A stretch of DNA of 64,000 nucleotides from Terrabacter sp. MAHUQ-38 (GCF_014518425.1 NZ_JACVCU010000001.1:620001-684000); one strand, 5' to 3'; positions 7,377 to 16,523 are shown, counted from the first letter of the stretch. Notes: generated by a model from the sequence alone, not told the origin. Numbers and translations are program-made.

Positions 7377-9135
7377 GGTCGGCCTGGGTTTCCGTCTCCG
7401 CGTGGCGGGCCTTGGCCTGCGCCAGCGCGAGGAACTGGTGGACCTCGGACACCACGACCGAGCCCTCGCCGACCGCCGACGCGACCCTCTTGACGGATCC
7501 CGCCCGCACGTCGCCCGCCGCGAAGAGGCCCTGCAGCGACGTCTCGTGGGCACACGGCGGCCGCTCGAGGGTCCAGGCACCGGCCTCCCGCACGTCGGCT
7601 CCGGTGAGCAGGAACCCCCATCTGTCGCGCACCACGGCGTCGGGCAGCCACGACGTGTGCGGCTGCGCCCCGATCATGACGAAGAGGCCGTCGGCCGCGA
7701 TCGAGCGCTGCTCGCCGGTCGCCCGGTCGGCGACGACGATCTCCGACAGCCACCCCTCGCCCCTGCCGTCGACGACGTCGGCGTTCGGGACGACGGTGAT
7801 CGTCGGCGATGCCTCGATCTCGTCGATGAGGTAGCGCGACATCGTCGAGGAGAGGTCGGGCGTCCGGATCACGATGGTGACGTCAGCGGCATACCGCTGC
7901 AGGTGCAGGGCGGCCTGGCCGGCCGAGTTGCCGCCCCCGACGATCACGGTGTGCGCGCCCATGAGCCCGTGCGCCTCCGAGACGTTGGCCCCGTAGTACA
8001 CGCCCGAACCCGTCAGCGCCTCCAAGGACGGCACGCCGAGTCGGCGGTAGGCGACGCCGGTCGCGAGGAGCACCGCGCGCGCCTGCACCTCGCCGACGTC
8101 GGAGACCGTGGCCCGGAAGCACGGGACGCCGGCCGCGTCGGTGACGGGGTCGATCGCGGTGACCCGCCGGGTCAGGACGAACCTCGCACCGAAGACCCAT
8201 GCCTGCTGGAAGCCACGCTGGGCGAGCTCGGCGCCGGAGAGACCGCGGGAGAACCCGAGGTAGTTGCGGATGAGCGAGCTCGTGCCGGCCTGGCCGCCGA
8301 GCGCCTGCTCCTCGACACACAGCACGGAAAGTCCCTCGGACGAGGCGTAGACCGCGGCGGCGAGCCCGGCCGGGCCGGCGCCGACGATGAGCAGGTCGAT
8401 GTCGCGGACCTCGTCGTCGCTACCCGGCGCTCCGAGGTCGGTGCCGATGCCCCACGCCTGGCAGATCTCGACGTCGCTCGGGTCGATGAGCACCCGACCG
8501 CCGAGCGCCGCGAGCCAGATGACGAGAGGGCCCTCCGCGTCGGCCGGCCGCGGAGCGTCGATCGACTCGAGCACCGCAGTCGCCTCCGGGGTGCCGCGGT
8601 CGAGGTAGGCGTGTGGGATCCCGTTGCGGCTCAACAGGCTTCGCACCGTGTGGCCACGGGGGTCGCGGGCCGCACCGACCACGACGACCTCGCGCCGGCG
8701 GTTCTCGACGGTCCTCGACCACATCTGCACGAACTCCGAGACGGTGCGGCAGAAGAGCTCGTCCGGCGAGGTCCACGGCTCGAGGACGTAGTAGTTGATG
8801 TCGCCGAGCGACATGCCGCGCAGGATCGCGTCCGCGGTCCGCCGGTCGGCCCACGCGCCCCAGGGCACGAGCAGGGCGCGGCCCGCATCCGGGTGCAGCG
8901 TACGGACGGCGCGGAGCAGGTCGGCACCGCCCACCCCGGGCAGCCACGGGTCGGCGAGGACCAGGGCGACGGGGTCGCCGCGCTCCGCGGCGAGCTCGAG
9001 CTGCCGCAGCGCGGCGGCACTGTCGGACTCGCTGCGCACGCGGAAGTCCGCGCCGAAGCGGCGCGCGAGCTCGCCCTCGGTGCGCGCCAGGCCGTCGAGG
9101 TCAGGATCGACAACGAGCAGGAGAGGACGGGTCAC
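7369..9135 (-). CDS. Receiver-like domain fused to a thioredoxin-reductase-like flavoprotein lacking CxxC
   Basis: 588 residues. Residues 1-125 resemble a response-regulator receiver domain, with an acidic start LLLVVDPDLDG and the candidate phospho-Asp in VLADPWLPGVGG. A small linker domain follows, then a pyridine-nucleotide:disulfide oxidoreductase of thioredoxin-reductase type: FAD motif LLIVGAGPAGLAAAVYAS, NAD(P) motif VIVGGGNSAGQAA, and the C-terminal FAD-binding LFAAGDVRAGSVKR. Where thioredoxin reductase carries CATC, this protein reads YYGANVSEAHG, so it cannot do dithiol exchange the classical way. It may reduce another acceptor or act as a sensor. The gene overlaps the cyclase by eight bases. 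Confidence 0.85.
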   Translation of the reverse strand: MTRPLLLVVDPDLDGLARTEGELARRFGADFRVRSESDSAAALRQLELAAERGDPVALVLADPWLPGVGGADLLRAVRTLHPDAGRALLVPWGAWADRRTADAILRGMSLGDINYYVLEPWTSPDELFCRTVSEFVQMWSRTVENRRREVVVVGAARDPRGHTVRSLLSRNGIPHAYLDRGTPEATAVLESIDAPRPADAEGPLVIWLAALGGRVLIDPSDVEICQAWGIGTDLGAPGSDDEVRDIDLLIVGAGPAGLAAAVYASSEGLSVLCVEEQALGGQAGTSSLIRNYLGFSRGLSGAELAQRGFQQAWVFGARFVLTRRVTAIDPVTDAAGVPCFRATVSDVGEVQARAVLLATGVAYRRLGVPSLEALTGSGVYYGANVSEAHGLMGAHTVIVGGGNSAGQAALHLQRYAADVTIVIRTPDLSSTMSRYLIDEIEASPTITVVPNADVVDGRGEGWLSEIVVADRATGEQRSIAADGLFVMIGAQPHTSWLPDAVVRDRWGFLLTGADVREAGAWTLERPPCAHETSLQGLFAAGDVRAGSVKRVASAVGEGSVVVSEVHQFLALAQAKARHAETETQADRG

Positions 9136-9264
9136 GGGTCACCCCTCACACGGACGTGCAGACAGGTCGGAGTACGACCACCCCCTCCTCCGACGGTAGG
9201 TGAATCCGCGGCCTCCGGGTCCGGAACGGCCGATCCCGTCGCTGCTCGGGCGAGGATGGGGCCC

Positions 9265-10497
9265 ATGGCACCCGTCGCACACCCCTCCTACGACGTCGAC
9301 CGGATCCGCTGGCACTTCCCCGCCCTGCGCGAGGGAGCGGCGCACTTCGACGGGCCGGGCGGCTCCCAGGTGCCCGACGCCGTCGCGACCGCGGTCGTCA
9401 CGACGCTCACCTCGGCGATCTCCAACCGCGGCACGGTGACGCCCGCCGAGCGGCGCGCGGACCGGGTCGTCCTCTCGGCACGCGCCGCGCTGGCCGACCT
9501 GCTCGCCGTCGACCCGGGCGGTGTCGTGTTCGGCAGGTCGGCGACCGAGCTGACCTTCCACCTGGCCCGCACGCTGTCGAAGGACTGGGGACCCGGCGAC
9601 GAGGTCGTCGTCAGCCGGCTCGACCACGACGCCAACGTGCGGCCGTGGGTCCTCGCCGCCGATGCGCGGGGCGCGACGGTCCGCTGGGCCGAGTTCGACC
9701 CTGCCACAGGCGAGCTCGCGCCGGAGGCGGTGGGCGCCGTGATCACGTCACGCACCCGCCTGGTGGCCGTCACGGCGGCGTCCAACCTCATCGGCACCCG
9801 TCCCGATGTGCGCGCCATCGCGGTCCTCGCCCACGCGGTCGGCGCGCTGCTCTGGGTCGACGGCGTGCACGCGACGGCTCACGTCGTCACGGACGTGCCG
9901 GCGAGCGGAGCCGACTTCTGGGTCTGCTCGCCGTACAAGTTCCTCGGCCCACACCTCGGCGTGCTCGCCGCGGCGCCCACGCTGCTCGAGACCCTGCACC
10001 CCGACAAGCTCATCCCGTCGTCCGACGCCGTGCCCGAGCGGTTCGAGCTCGGCACCCTGCCCTACGAGCTGCTCGCCGGCACGACGGCGGCCGTCGACTT
10101 CCTCGCCGATCTCGTGCTGCCCGACCCGTCGGCGTCACGCCGTGACCGGCTCGTCGCGTCGTTCACCGCCCTCGAGGAGCACGAGGACGCCCTGCTCGCC
10201 ACGCTGGAAGCGCGGCTGCGCGCGATCCCCGGCCTCACGGCATACAGCAACGCTGGGCGACGCACCCCGACGCTGCTCGTGACGGTCGACGGCCACGACC
10301 CGCAGGCGCTACGAGCCGCGCTGGGCGACCGCGGGGTCAACGCGCCGGCCGGCAGCTTCTACGCCTGGGAGTGCAGCCACCACCTCGGCCTCGGCGCCGC
10401 CGGCGGTCTGCGGATGGGCCTCGCGCCGTACACCGACGCCGACGACGTCGACCGGCTCGCGACCGGGCTCGAGGAGATCTGCGGGCCGGGCCGGTGA
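9265..10497 (+). CDS. Cysteine desulfurase-like class V aminotransferase
   Basis: About 410 residues with the fold-type I PLP enzyme pattern: start YDVDRIRWHFPALREGAAHFDGPGG, GRSATELTFHLARTL, the PLP-facing LLWVDGVHATAHV (Asp and His), and the lysine motif CSPYKFLGPHLG. This is the 'cysteine desulfurase-like' subgroup. The mobile Cys loop of true SufS/IscS is not evident, so the physiological substrate is uncertain. The ATG at 9265 has GAGG upstream; an ATG at 9256 is an alternative. The frame stays open far upstream to 6649, but that stretch lies antisense to two recognised genes and is not coding. Confidence 0.82.
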   Translation: MAPVAHPSYDVDRIRWHFPALREGAAHFDGPGGSQVPDAVATAVVTTLTSAISNRGTVTPAERRADRVVLSARAALADLLAVDPGGVVFGRSATELTFHLARTLSKDWGPGDEVVVSRLDHDANVRPWVLAADARGATVRWAEFDPATGELAPEAVGAVITSRTRLVAVTAASNLIGTRPDVRAIAVLAHAVGALLWVDGVHATAHVVTDVPASGADFWVCSPYKFLGPHLGVLAAAPTLLETLHPDKLIPSSDAVPERFELGTLPYELLAGTTAAVDFLADLVLPDPSASRRDRLVASFTALEEHEDALLATLEARLRAIPGLTAYSNAGRRTPTLLVTVDGHDPQALRAALGDRGVNAPAGSFYAWECSHHLGLGAAGGLRMGLAPYTDADDVDRLATGLEEICGPGR

Positions 10498-10518
10498 GCC
10501 ACTCGTCGACCGCCGCGC

Positions 10519-11013
10519 TCACCGCGGCAACGGCTCGATGCGCGCCTCCACGACGACACCATCCGTGAGGTCCAGGGTCGCGAACGTGCCGGCAGGCTGC
10601 CGGCGTCGGTCTGTGGGAGAGCCCGGGTTGAGGATGCGTACGCCGTCCGCCGTCTCGTGCAGGGGGATGTGCGAGTGCCCGAAGACGACGAGGTCGGCAT
10701 CGGGGAAGCGGTGGCGCAGACGGGCCGCGCGCCCCTGCCGCTGGCCGCTGTCGTGCACCATGCCGACCCGGACCCCTGCCAGCTCGACCTCCAATGTCTC
10801 TGGCGCGCCCCAATCGGCGACCTCGGGCATGTCGTTGTTGCCCATGACGACGTGGACCGGCGCAAACGTCGAGAGCAGGTCGAGCACGTCGGGCGTGCAG
10901 ACGTCGCCGGCGTGCAGGATCACGTCCGCCGCCTCCAGGTGAGGCAACAACGCCGGCGGGCAGCCCTTCCAGTGACGCGGGCTGTGCGTGTCGGACAGCA
11001 CGACAACCCTCAC
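10519..11013 (-). CDS. YfcE/MJ0936-type metallophosphoesterase
   Basis: 164 residues from a GTG with GGAG upstream. All calcineurin-like dinuclear-metal motifs are present in order: VVLSDTHSPRH (DxH), VILHAGDVCTPD (GDxx), VVMGNNDMPE (GNND), and VVFGHSHIPLHE (GHxH), followed by ILNPGSPTDRR. Proteins of this size are cytosolic phosphodiesterases with broad in-vitro activity. The gene starts 43 bases past the end of the molybdenum hydroxylase FAD-subunit gene and may be the last gene of that transcript. It converges on the desulfurase-like gene. Confidence 0.88.
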   Translation of the reverse strand: MRVVVLSDTHSPRHWKGCPPALLPHLEAADVILHAGDVCTPDVLDLLSTFAPVHVVMGNNDMPEVADWGAPETLEVELAGVRVGMVHDSGQRQGRAARLRHRFPDADLVVFGHSHIPLHETADGVRILNPGSPTDRRRQPAGTFATLDLTDGVVVEARIEPLPR

Positions 11014-11056
11014 GGCCGGTGCTCCGCGACAGGTGCGGCGCACATGCGTGGCTGCC

Positions 11057-12004
11057 TCATGACCTGACCCGTTCGAGGACCTCGCGGACGGTCGCCTCGA
11101 CGAGGTCGACCTTGTAGCCCGTCTCGGGGAGCGGGCTCGCCCCCGCCGTGGCGGCCGACGCTGCCGCTGCGACCACGTCGTCGTCCAGGGTCGAGCCGGT
11201 GAGCATCGCCTCGACCGCCTTGAGCCGCAAGGGAGTTGGCGCGACCCCACCGATCGCGACGCCACACGAGGTGATGGTCCCCGCGTCGTCACGAGCCACC
11301 CGGCATACGGCCTCGACGAGGGGCCACTCCGCCTCGAAGCGGCTGATCGCCCGGTAGTACGCGCCCTGCTCGCCGGCCACCGGTGGGGGCAACGTGACAC
11401 GGGTCAGCACCTCGTCGTCGCCGAGCAGGTGGTCGCGGCTCGGGTCGGAGCCGTCGCCGAGGAGGTCACCGATCGTGAGACCGTCGCGCTGCGTCGTCGT
11501 GACCGTGGCGGCGTAGGTCAGCAGGGCCATGGCGAGCGACGACGGGTGCGGGTGGACGCACGGGGCGGTATCGAATGCGACTCCGTAGAGGTGTCGCCCG
11601 TCGCGCGCGGGGCAGCTGTCGCCGCCGCACTTGAGGCACGTCAGGTGCGGGTGGCGGAAGTACCAGCAGCGCGTGCGTTGGAGCAGGTTTCCGCCGATCG
11701 TCGCGGTCGCGCGCACCTGCGGCGTCGCCAGCCCGGCTGCCGTGAGTGCGAGCGCCGGGTAGTCGGCGGCCAGCTCACGCGTGAGGGCCTCGACGGTCGT
11801 GCCCGCCCCGATGGTCGTGCCCGTCCCGGCCCGCTCGATGCCGGCAAAGCCCGGCACGCCGGTGAGGTCGAGGACGTGCGGGGTGGCGCCGGTCGTGCGC
11901 AACCGCTCCTGCAGGTCCGTGCCGCCCGCACGGTAGACGGCGTCACCTGGCCCCAGGCCGTCGGGTCGCTCGTCGTATGCCGTGAGGATCGTGAGGCCGC
12001 TCAC
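11057..12004 (-). CDS. Molybdenum hydroxylase FAD subunit with extra Fe-S loop (PaoB/YagS-like)
   Basis: 315 residues, CO-dehydrogenase FAD-domain fold: YRAGGTDLQERLR near the start, TIGAGTTVEALTREL, and the FAD-binding ATIGGNLLQRTRC. An inserted loop carries C113, C123, C126 and C131, with a further C149 in TAPCVHPHPSS. The same loop in E. coli YagS (PaoB) and in HcrB of 4-hydroxybenzoyl-CoA reductase holds an additional [4Fe-4S] cluster. It passes electrons between the Fe-S/Mo subunit and FAD. The GTG start overlaps the stop of the large-subunit gene in a GTGA, so the two are co-translated. Confidence 0.85.
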   Translation of the reverse strand: MSGLTILTAYDERPDGLGPGDAVYRAGGTDLQERLRTTGATPHVLDLTGVPGFAGIERAGTGTTIGAGTTVEALTRELAADYPALALTAAGLATPQVRATATIGGNLLQRTRCWYFRHPHLTCLKCGGDSCPARDGRHLYGVAFDTAPCVHPHPSSLAMALLTYAATVTTTQRDGLTIGDLLGDGSDPSRDHLLGDDEVLTRVTLPPPVAGEQGAYYRAISRFEAEWPLVEAVCRVARDDAGTITSCGVAIGGVAPTPLRLKAVEAMLTGSTLDDDVVAAAASAATAGASPLPETGYKVDLVEATVREVLERVRS

Positions 12005-14592
12005 CGGGTCACCCCCGCGCGCAGGCCCTCGAGGAGCCGGTCCGGACGCACCGGCAGCGTGAGGGGCCGCCAGCCGGTCGCGTTGAAGATCGCGTTGCCG
12101 ACCGAGGCCGCGGGGCTGACTGTGGCGACCTCGCCCAGACCGATACCACCGCCCGGCACGTGGTCCCAGCCTTCCTCGTGGAAGTGGATGTCGATCTCCG
12201 GGGTGTCGCCCAGCTGCGGGATGCGGTAGTCCTCGAGGTTCGCCGTCAGGGTCAGGCCCGTGTGCGGGTCGAGGACCTGGTTCTCGTAGAGCGCGAGCCC
12301 GATGCCCTGGATGACCGAGCCCTCGCACTGGCTGCGGGCGAGGACGGGAGCGTGGATGCGGCCGACGGCGATGCCGCCGTGGACGCGGAGCACGCGCGTC
12401 TTCCCGGTGCGGGTGTCGACCTCGACCTCGGTGACGTGCAGGGCAGCGGAGAAGCCCCGGCCGATCTGCACGCCGTTCATGGTCACCGGGACGGCTCGCA
12501 TGCCGCGGTCGCCGCCACGCTTCGCGCCGGCCGTCGCGCCGTCGGGGACGGTCGACAGGTCGGTGCCGACGCGGTCGCGCAGGGTCGTCGCCGCCTCGAC
12601 CGCGGTCGACCACAGCGAGACGGTCGTGCGGCTCCCTCCGGAGGCCGGCCCGTGCGCGGTGCCGCCGTGCGAACGACCCAGGCGTACGTCGACCTGGCTC
12701 GGGTCCACGCCGAAGACGCCCGCGACGGCCCGGGCCACGACGGTCCTGCTGCCGGTACCCATGTCCTGCGTCGCGGACGAGGCGACCAGCCGTCCGGACT
12801 CGACCGAGACGACCACCTCGCAGTCGGGGTCGACGATGTAGATCCAGTTCCCCGCCGCGACACCGACGCCGCGGCGGTAGCGACCGGCCCGGCTGCCGGT
12901 GGCCTGCCGCTGCCGCCACGTCGGGAGAGCACCGGCCCAGCGGTAGAGCGCCTGGCGCTTCGGGTTGCCGTCCCACTGCGCCCGCAGCTCGATGGGGTCG
13001 CGTCCGAAGCGGTGCGCGACCTCGTCGACGGTCGACTCGAGCGCCCACGCGCTCGTGGGGCCTCCGGGCCCGCGGAAGGGGGCGCCGGGCGGCGCGTTGG
13101 TCACGACGTCGACGTCGCGGGCCAGGCGCGGGGTGCGGTCGTAGAGGAGCATCGCCAAGGACGCGGCACTTCCACCGACCGCGACCCCTCCATGGCTGTC
13201 GGAGTCGACGGTGAGGGCCCGGATCCCCTGGGTGTCCTCGTCGACCAGCAGCGCGACGCGCGAGCGGCTGCCCGGGCGGTTGCCGGTCGCGGTCAGCTCC
13301 TCGTGCCGGTCGAGGACGAGGCGTACCGGGCGGCGCGCCAGCCGGCTGAGCGAGATGGCGCCGACGGCCTCCGGCGTGAGGCTCAGCTTGGCGCCGAAGC
13401 CGCCACCGACGTACTCGGCGACGACCTCGACCTGCGTGGGGTCGAGGTCGAAGCGCTCGGCGATGGAGAGCCGCAGCTGGTCGACGCCCTGCGTGCTGAG
13501 CCAGACCCGCAGGTGCTGCGCGTCGCTCCAGTCGGCGACGCAGGCGTGGGGCTCGAAGGCGGTGTGCAGCTGTGCCGTCGTGCCGACCTCGAGCTCGACG
13601 AGGCCGCGGCGTCCGGCTGCGCGGGCCGAGCTGATCCGGCGCTTGGCGACGGTCCCGAGGAACGGCGTACGCGACGGGCCGTGACGGTTGCCGTCCCACG
13701 AGACAGGCATGGGCGCGCCGCCCTCGCCGGCCGACGGCGCGTTCTTCCGGTCTGCCCTCGTGGCGTAGACCAGTGGCGCCCCGGGGCGTACCGCCTCGTC
13801 CGGGTCCAGGACGAAGCTCTCCGGCGTCAGCGGCACGTCGAGCTCGCGCGCGACCCGCCGGGCCTCGGCGAGCGACTCGGCGGCCACGGCGGCGATCGGC
13901 TGCCCGGCCCACCGGACCCGACGGTCGGCGCCGAGCAGCTCGACGCCGACGACGCCGTCCGGAAAGGTGATCGGGCCGACCAGCCCCGCCGCGACGTCCG
14001 AGCGGCGGATGACGGCGTGCAGCATGCCGGGCAGGACCACGTCGGTCGTGAAGACCGCGGCCCCGGTGAGCTTGGCCGGGGCGTCGACGCGCTCGACGAT
14101 GCCCGCGCCTCCGTCGTGCTCGCCGCGGCAGGCCGCCGCCACGGCGCGGTACACGCCCTCGTACGAGCCGCACCGGCACAGGTGTCCCGCGAGCGCCTCG
14201 GCGATCACCTCCCTGGTGGGCTCCGTCGTCCCGTGGTCGGCGCGCCAGCGGTCATGGAAGGCGACGGCGTCGACGACGAACCCCGGTGTGCAGTAACCAC
14301 ACTGGAGCCCGTCGTGGTGGGCGAAGGCGCGCTGCACCGGGTGGAGCTCGGCGCCGTCGGCGAGGCCTTCGACGGTCGTCACCGCGCAGTCACGCAGCCG
14401 GGTCGCCGGGGTGAGGCAGGCCAGCACCGGCTCGCCGTCGACGAGGATCGTGCAGGCTCCGCACACGCCGCTGCCGCAGACGAGCTTCGTCCCCGTCAGG
14501 CCGAGGTGATCGCGCAGCACGTCGACGGCCACCTCCGTGCCGCCGACCTCCACGGCCCGCGGCTCGTCGTTGACCGTCGTGGTGAGCTCCAT
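12001..14592 (-). CDS. Fused [2Fe-2S] and molybdopterin subunits of a xanthine dehydrogenase-family oxidoreductase
   Basis: 863 residues with AGGAG before the ATG. Residues 1-155 form a ferredoxin-like plus helical 2Fe-2S module: C39, C44, C47, C59 for one cluster and C98, C101, C139, C141 for the second. The rest is the aldehyde-oxidase/xanthine-dehydrogenase Mo domain, with AEYVGGGFGAKL, QDMGTGSRTVVA and the active-site Glu in GIGLGEVATVSPAAS. The small and large subunits are usually separate genes, so this fusion is notable. Together with the next gene it makes a complete electron path from Mo through two [2Fe-2S] clusters to FAD. Substrate is unknown (aldehyde or purine). No maturation factor (XdhC) gene is seen nearby. 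Confidence 0.88.
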   Translation of the reverse strand: MELTTTVNDEPRAVEVGGTEVAVDVLRDHLGLTGTKLVCGSGVCGACTILVDGEPVLACLTPATRLRDCAVTTVEGLADGAELHPVQRAFAHHDGLQCGYCTPGFVVDAVAFHDRWRADHGTTEPTREVIAEALAGHLCRCGSYEGVYRAVAAACRGEHDGGAGIVERVDAPAKLTGAAVFTTDVVLPGMLHAVIRRSDVAAGLVGPITFPDGVVGVELLGADRRVRWAGQPIAAVAAESLAEARRVARELDVPLTPESFVLDPDEAVRPGAPLVYATRADRKNAPSAGEGGAPMPVSWDGNRHGPSRTPFLGTVAKRRISSARAAGRRGLVELEVGTTAQLHTAFEPHACVADWSDAQHLRVWLSTQGVDQLRLSIAERFDLDPTQVEVVAEYVGGGFGAKLSLTPEAVGAISLSRLARRPVRLVLDRHEELTATGNRPGSRSRVALLVDEDTQGIRALTVDSDSHGGVAVGGSAASLAMLLYDRTPRLARDVDVVTNAPPGAPFRGPGGPTSAWALESTVDEVAHRFGRDPIELRAQWDGNPKRQALYRWAGALPTWRQRQATGSRAGRYRRGVGVAAGNWIYIVDPDCEVVVSVESGRLVASSATQDMGTGSRTVVARAVAGVFGVDPSQVDVRLGRSHGGTAHGPASGGSRTTVSLWSTAVEAATTLRDRVGTDLSTVPDGATAGAKRGGDRGMRAVPVTMNGVQIGRGFSAALHVTEVEVDTRTGKTRVLRVHGGIAVGRIHAPVLARSQCEGSVIQGIGLALYENQVLDPHTGLTLTANLEDYRIPQLGDTPEIDIHFHEEGWDHVPGGGIGLGEVATVSPAASVGNAIFNATGWRPLTLPVRPDRLLEGLRAGVTR

Positions 14593-14716
14593 GGCCTCTC
14601 CTCGGGCTGCGTCTCGACGAGACGGTGCGCCCCCGACGCTACGCCCCGACCGGGCTCCGGGCGATGATGGCGGTGAGGGCTCGACCGGCGTGCCCGACGA
14701 GGTCCAGGAGGTCAGG

Positions 14717-15652
14717 ATGCGCATCGCGGTGCTGGGCACGGGCGGGATCGGCGGCTACTTCGGGGGGCGGCTCGCGGCGTCCGGGCACGACGTCACCTTC
14801 GTGGCACGCGGGGCCCATCTGGAGGCGATACGCGGGCGGGGGCTAGCCGTCTCGAGCGTCGCGGGCGACGTCACGGTCCACCCGGCGAACGCCACCGACG
14901 ACGCGGGGTCGATCGGGCCGGTCGACGTCGTCCTGCTCGCCGTCAAGACGTGGCAGCTGCCTCCGGTCCTCGAGGCCGTGCCCGGGCTCGTGCGGGCCGA
15001 CACTGTGGTCGTCACGACCCAGAACGGCGTCGAGGCCCCGGACCGGGTGGCCGCAGTCGTCGGCCGCGAGGCGGTCCTACCGGGCATCGCGAAGATCTTT
15101 GCCTACATCGACGGTCCCGGCCGCATCACGCACGCCGGCGGGCCCGCGTCGCTGGTCTTCGACGAGTGGTCACCCGGCCCCGGCGGCCCGTCCGACCGGG
15201 TGACGCGGCTGCGCGAGGCCGTGACGGCGTCCGGCGCCGTCTCACCCGCGCCCGAGGACATCTGGGCGGAGCTGTGGTCGAAGATGCTCTTCGTGGTGCC
15301 GTTCGGCGGCCTGGGAGCGGCCCTCGACGCCACGATCGGGGAGCTGCGCTCGAAGCCCTCGAGCCGCGCCCTGCTTCAGGACGCGATGCGTGAGGTCGAG
15401 GCGGTGGCGCGGGCGCGTGGTGTGCGCCTGCCGGACTCCGTCGTCGCGGGCACCATGGCCTTCGTCGACGACCAGCCAGCGGACGCGACGACATCGCTCC
15501 AACGCGACCTGCTCGGCGGCAAACCCTCCGAGCTCGACGCCTGGACCGGCGCCGTGGTGCGGCTCGCGGCGGAGTCGGGCGTCGACGTGCCGCTGCACCG
15601 GCTGCTCCTCGAGGTGCTGACGAACCGCCACCCGAACGCCCTGCCGGGCTGA
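14717..15652 (+). CDS. panE: 2-dehydropantoate 2-reductase (ApbA/PanE family)
   Basis: 311 residues. The N-terminal NADPH fold begins MRIAVLGTGGIGGYFGGRLA; VDVVLLAVKTWQL carries the family's conserved Lys region, and TTQNGVEAP is the hinge motif. The C-terminal helical domain includes ELWSKMLFVVPFGGLGA (substrate-binding Lys) and DLLGGKPSELDAWTGAVV. The family reduces 2-dehydropantoate to pantoate with NADPH in coenzyme A biosynthesis. AGGAGG five bases before the ATG fixes the start. Other 2-ketoacid reductases share this fold, so the symbol is by family only. Confidence 0.83.
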   Translation: MRIAVLGTGGIGGYFGGRLAASGHDVTFVARGAHLEAIRGRGLAVSSVAGDVTVHPANATDDAGSIGPVDVVLLAVKTWQLPPVLEAVPGLVRADTVVVTTQNGVEAPDRVAAVVGREAVLPGIAKIFAYIDGPGRITHAGGPASLVFDEWSPGPGGPSDRVTRLREAVTASGAVSPAPEDIWAELWSKMLFVVPFGGLGAALDATIGELRSKPSSRALLQDAMREVEAVARARGVRLPDSVVAGTMAFVDDQPADATTSLQRDLLGGKPSELDAWTGAVVRLAAESGVDVPLHRLLLEVLTNRHPNALPG

Positions 15653-15690
15653 CGGCACATCGCACGGGGCCGCTCGCGCCCCGCCGTCAG
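15649..15690. terminator. Candidate bidirectional hairpin between panE and the matrixin gene
   Basis: A composite inverted repeat joins the two convergent stop codons. CTGACGG (15649-15655) pairs with CCGTCAG (15684-15690), and inside it CGGGGC (15665-15670) pairs with GCCCCG (15678-15683). There is no T-run, and nine unpaired bases separate the two stems on one side. Confidence 0.4.
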
Positions 15691-16523
15691 AGGTCGGGGC
15701 GGCACACACCTCGACCGAGGACCGCGAGGCCACGACGGTCACCGTCAGCCGGACCGTTGACCGAGCCGCCGGACTCGGACATCAGCTGCGAGCTGTCGGA
15801 CACGTGGTTGAGACCCAGGACGTGGCCGATCTCGTGCTCGATGACCGCCCGGGCCGAGTCGACGCGTCCGGCCCGCAGCAGGTCGGTCATCGCGTCCCGG
15901 TCGAGCCACACCGTGCCCGTCACGTAGACGAGGACCCCGTCCCGGGCGGCTCGCGGAGTACTGCCGCCGAGCCCGACCGTGCCGCCGGCCAGCCGCGGGA
16001 TCTGCTCAGGGGTCGCGAACGCGATGTAGACCGGCGCCCACCGGTCGCCGTAGCGGTCCGGCTGGTAGGGGTCGCGCTCCGGCGTCGGGGCCTCGTCCGT
16101 CAGGCCGTCGTCCACGAACCGCAGACCGCTCGCCAGCGACATCGTGGCGACGGCGTCACGGACGAGCGCGTCACCGCCCGTGGGCAGCCCGACCGAGCTC
16201 GTCGTGAAGTGGATGGGCCGGCACGGGTCGTACGCGACCGGCTCGGTGCCGCTCGGCTGGAGCCGCATGAAGGTGTAGCCGCCGTGCCCGCTGGGCGTCG
16301 TCGGCGGGGCGCCGAGCGGCGCCTGGGCCGCGCCGATGCCTGCGGGCGGGCTGTCGACACCGAGCCCGTGCCGCGCGTCGAACGGCCGTGCCTGCCAGAG
16401 CCACACGGGCACGGCCAGGACGAGGACCGCCAGCACGGCCACCCCGGGCCAGCGACGTCGGCTCGGATGTGGCGACGCAGCCCGGTGCCGACCGGGCGCA
16501 CGGACGTAGGACCCCTGACGCAT
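15687..16523 (-). CDS. Exported matrixin-type zinc metalloprotease
   Basis: About 278 residues. A basic head followed by VAVLAVLVLAVPVWLW is a signal anchor or uncleaved signal. The catalytic motif IEHEIGHVLGLNH is a textbook metzincin HExxHxxGxxH, followed by the Met-turn in SSQLMSES. The peptide PCRPIHFTTSS upstream resembles the start of matrixin-like domains seen in other actinobacteria. The ATG at 16523 is chosen over a TTG at 16532. It faces panE tail-to-tail and is divergent from the M50 gene. It probably acts outside the cell or at the membrane surface. Confidence 0.85.
   Translation of the reverse strand: MRQGSYVRAPGRHRAASPHPSRRRWPGVAVLAVLVLAVPVWLWQARPFDARHGLGVDSPPAGIGAAQAPLGAPPTTPSGHGGYTFMRLQPSGTEPVAYDPCRPIHFTTSSVGLPTGGDALVRDAVATMSLASGLRFVDDGLTDEAPTPERDPYQPDRYGDRWAPVYIAFATPEQIPRLAGGTVGLGGSTPRAARDGVLVYVTGTVWLDRDAMTDLLRAGRVDSARAVIEHEIGHVLGLNHVSDSSQLMSESGGSVNGPADGDRRGLAVLGRGVCRPDL

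Noticed and set aside
6649..10497. A single 1282-residue open frame on the plus strand
   Set aside because: Only the last 410 residues match a protein family. The rest is antisense to the cyclase and flavoprotein genes, an effect of high GC that removes stop codons.
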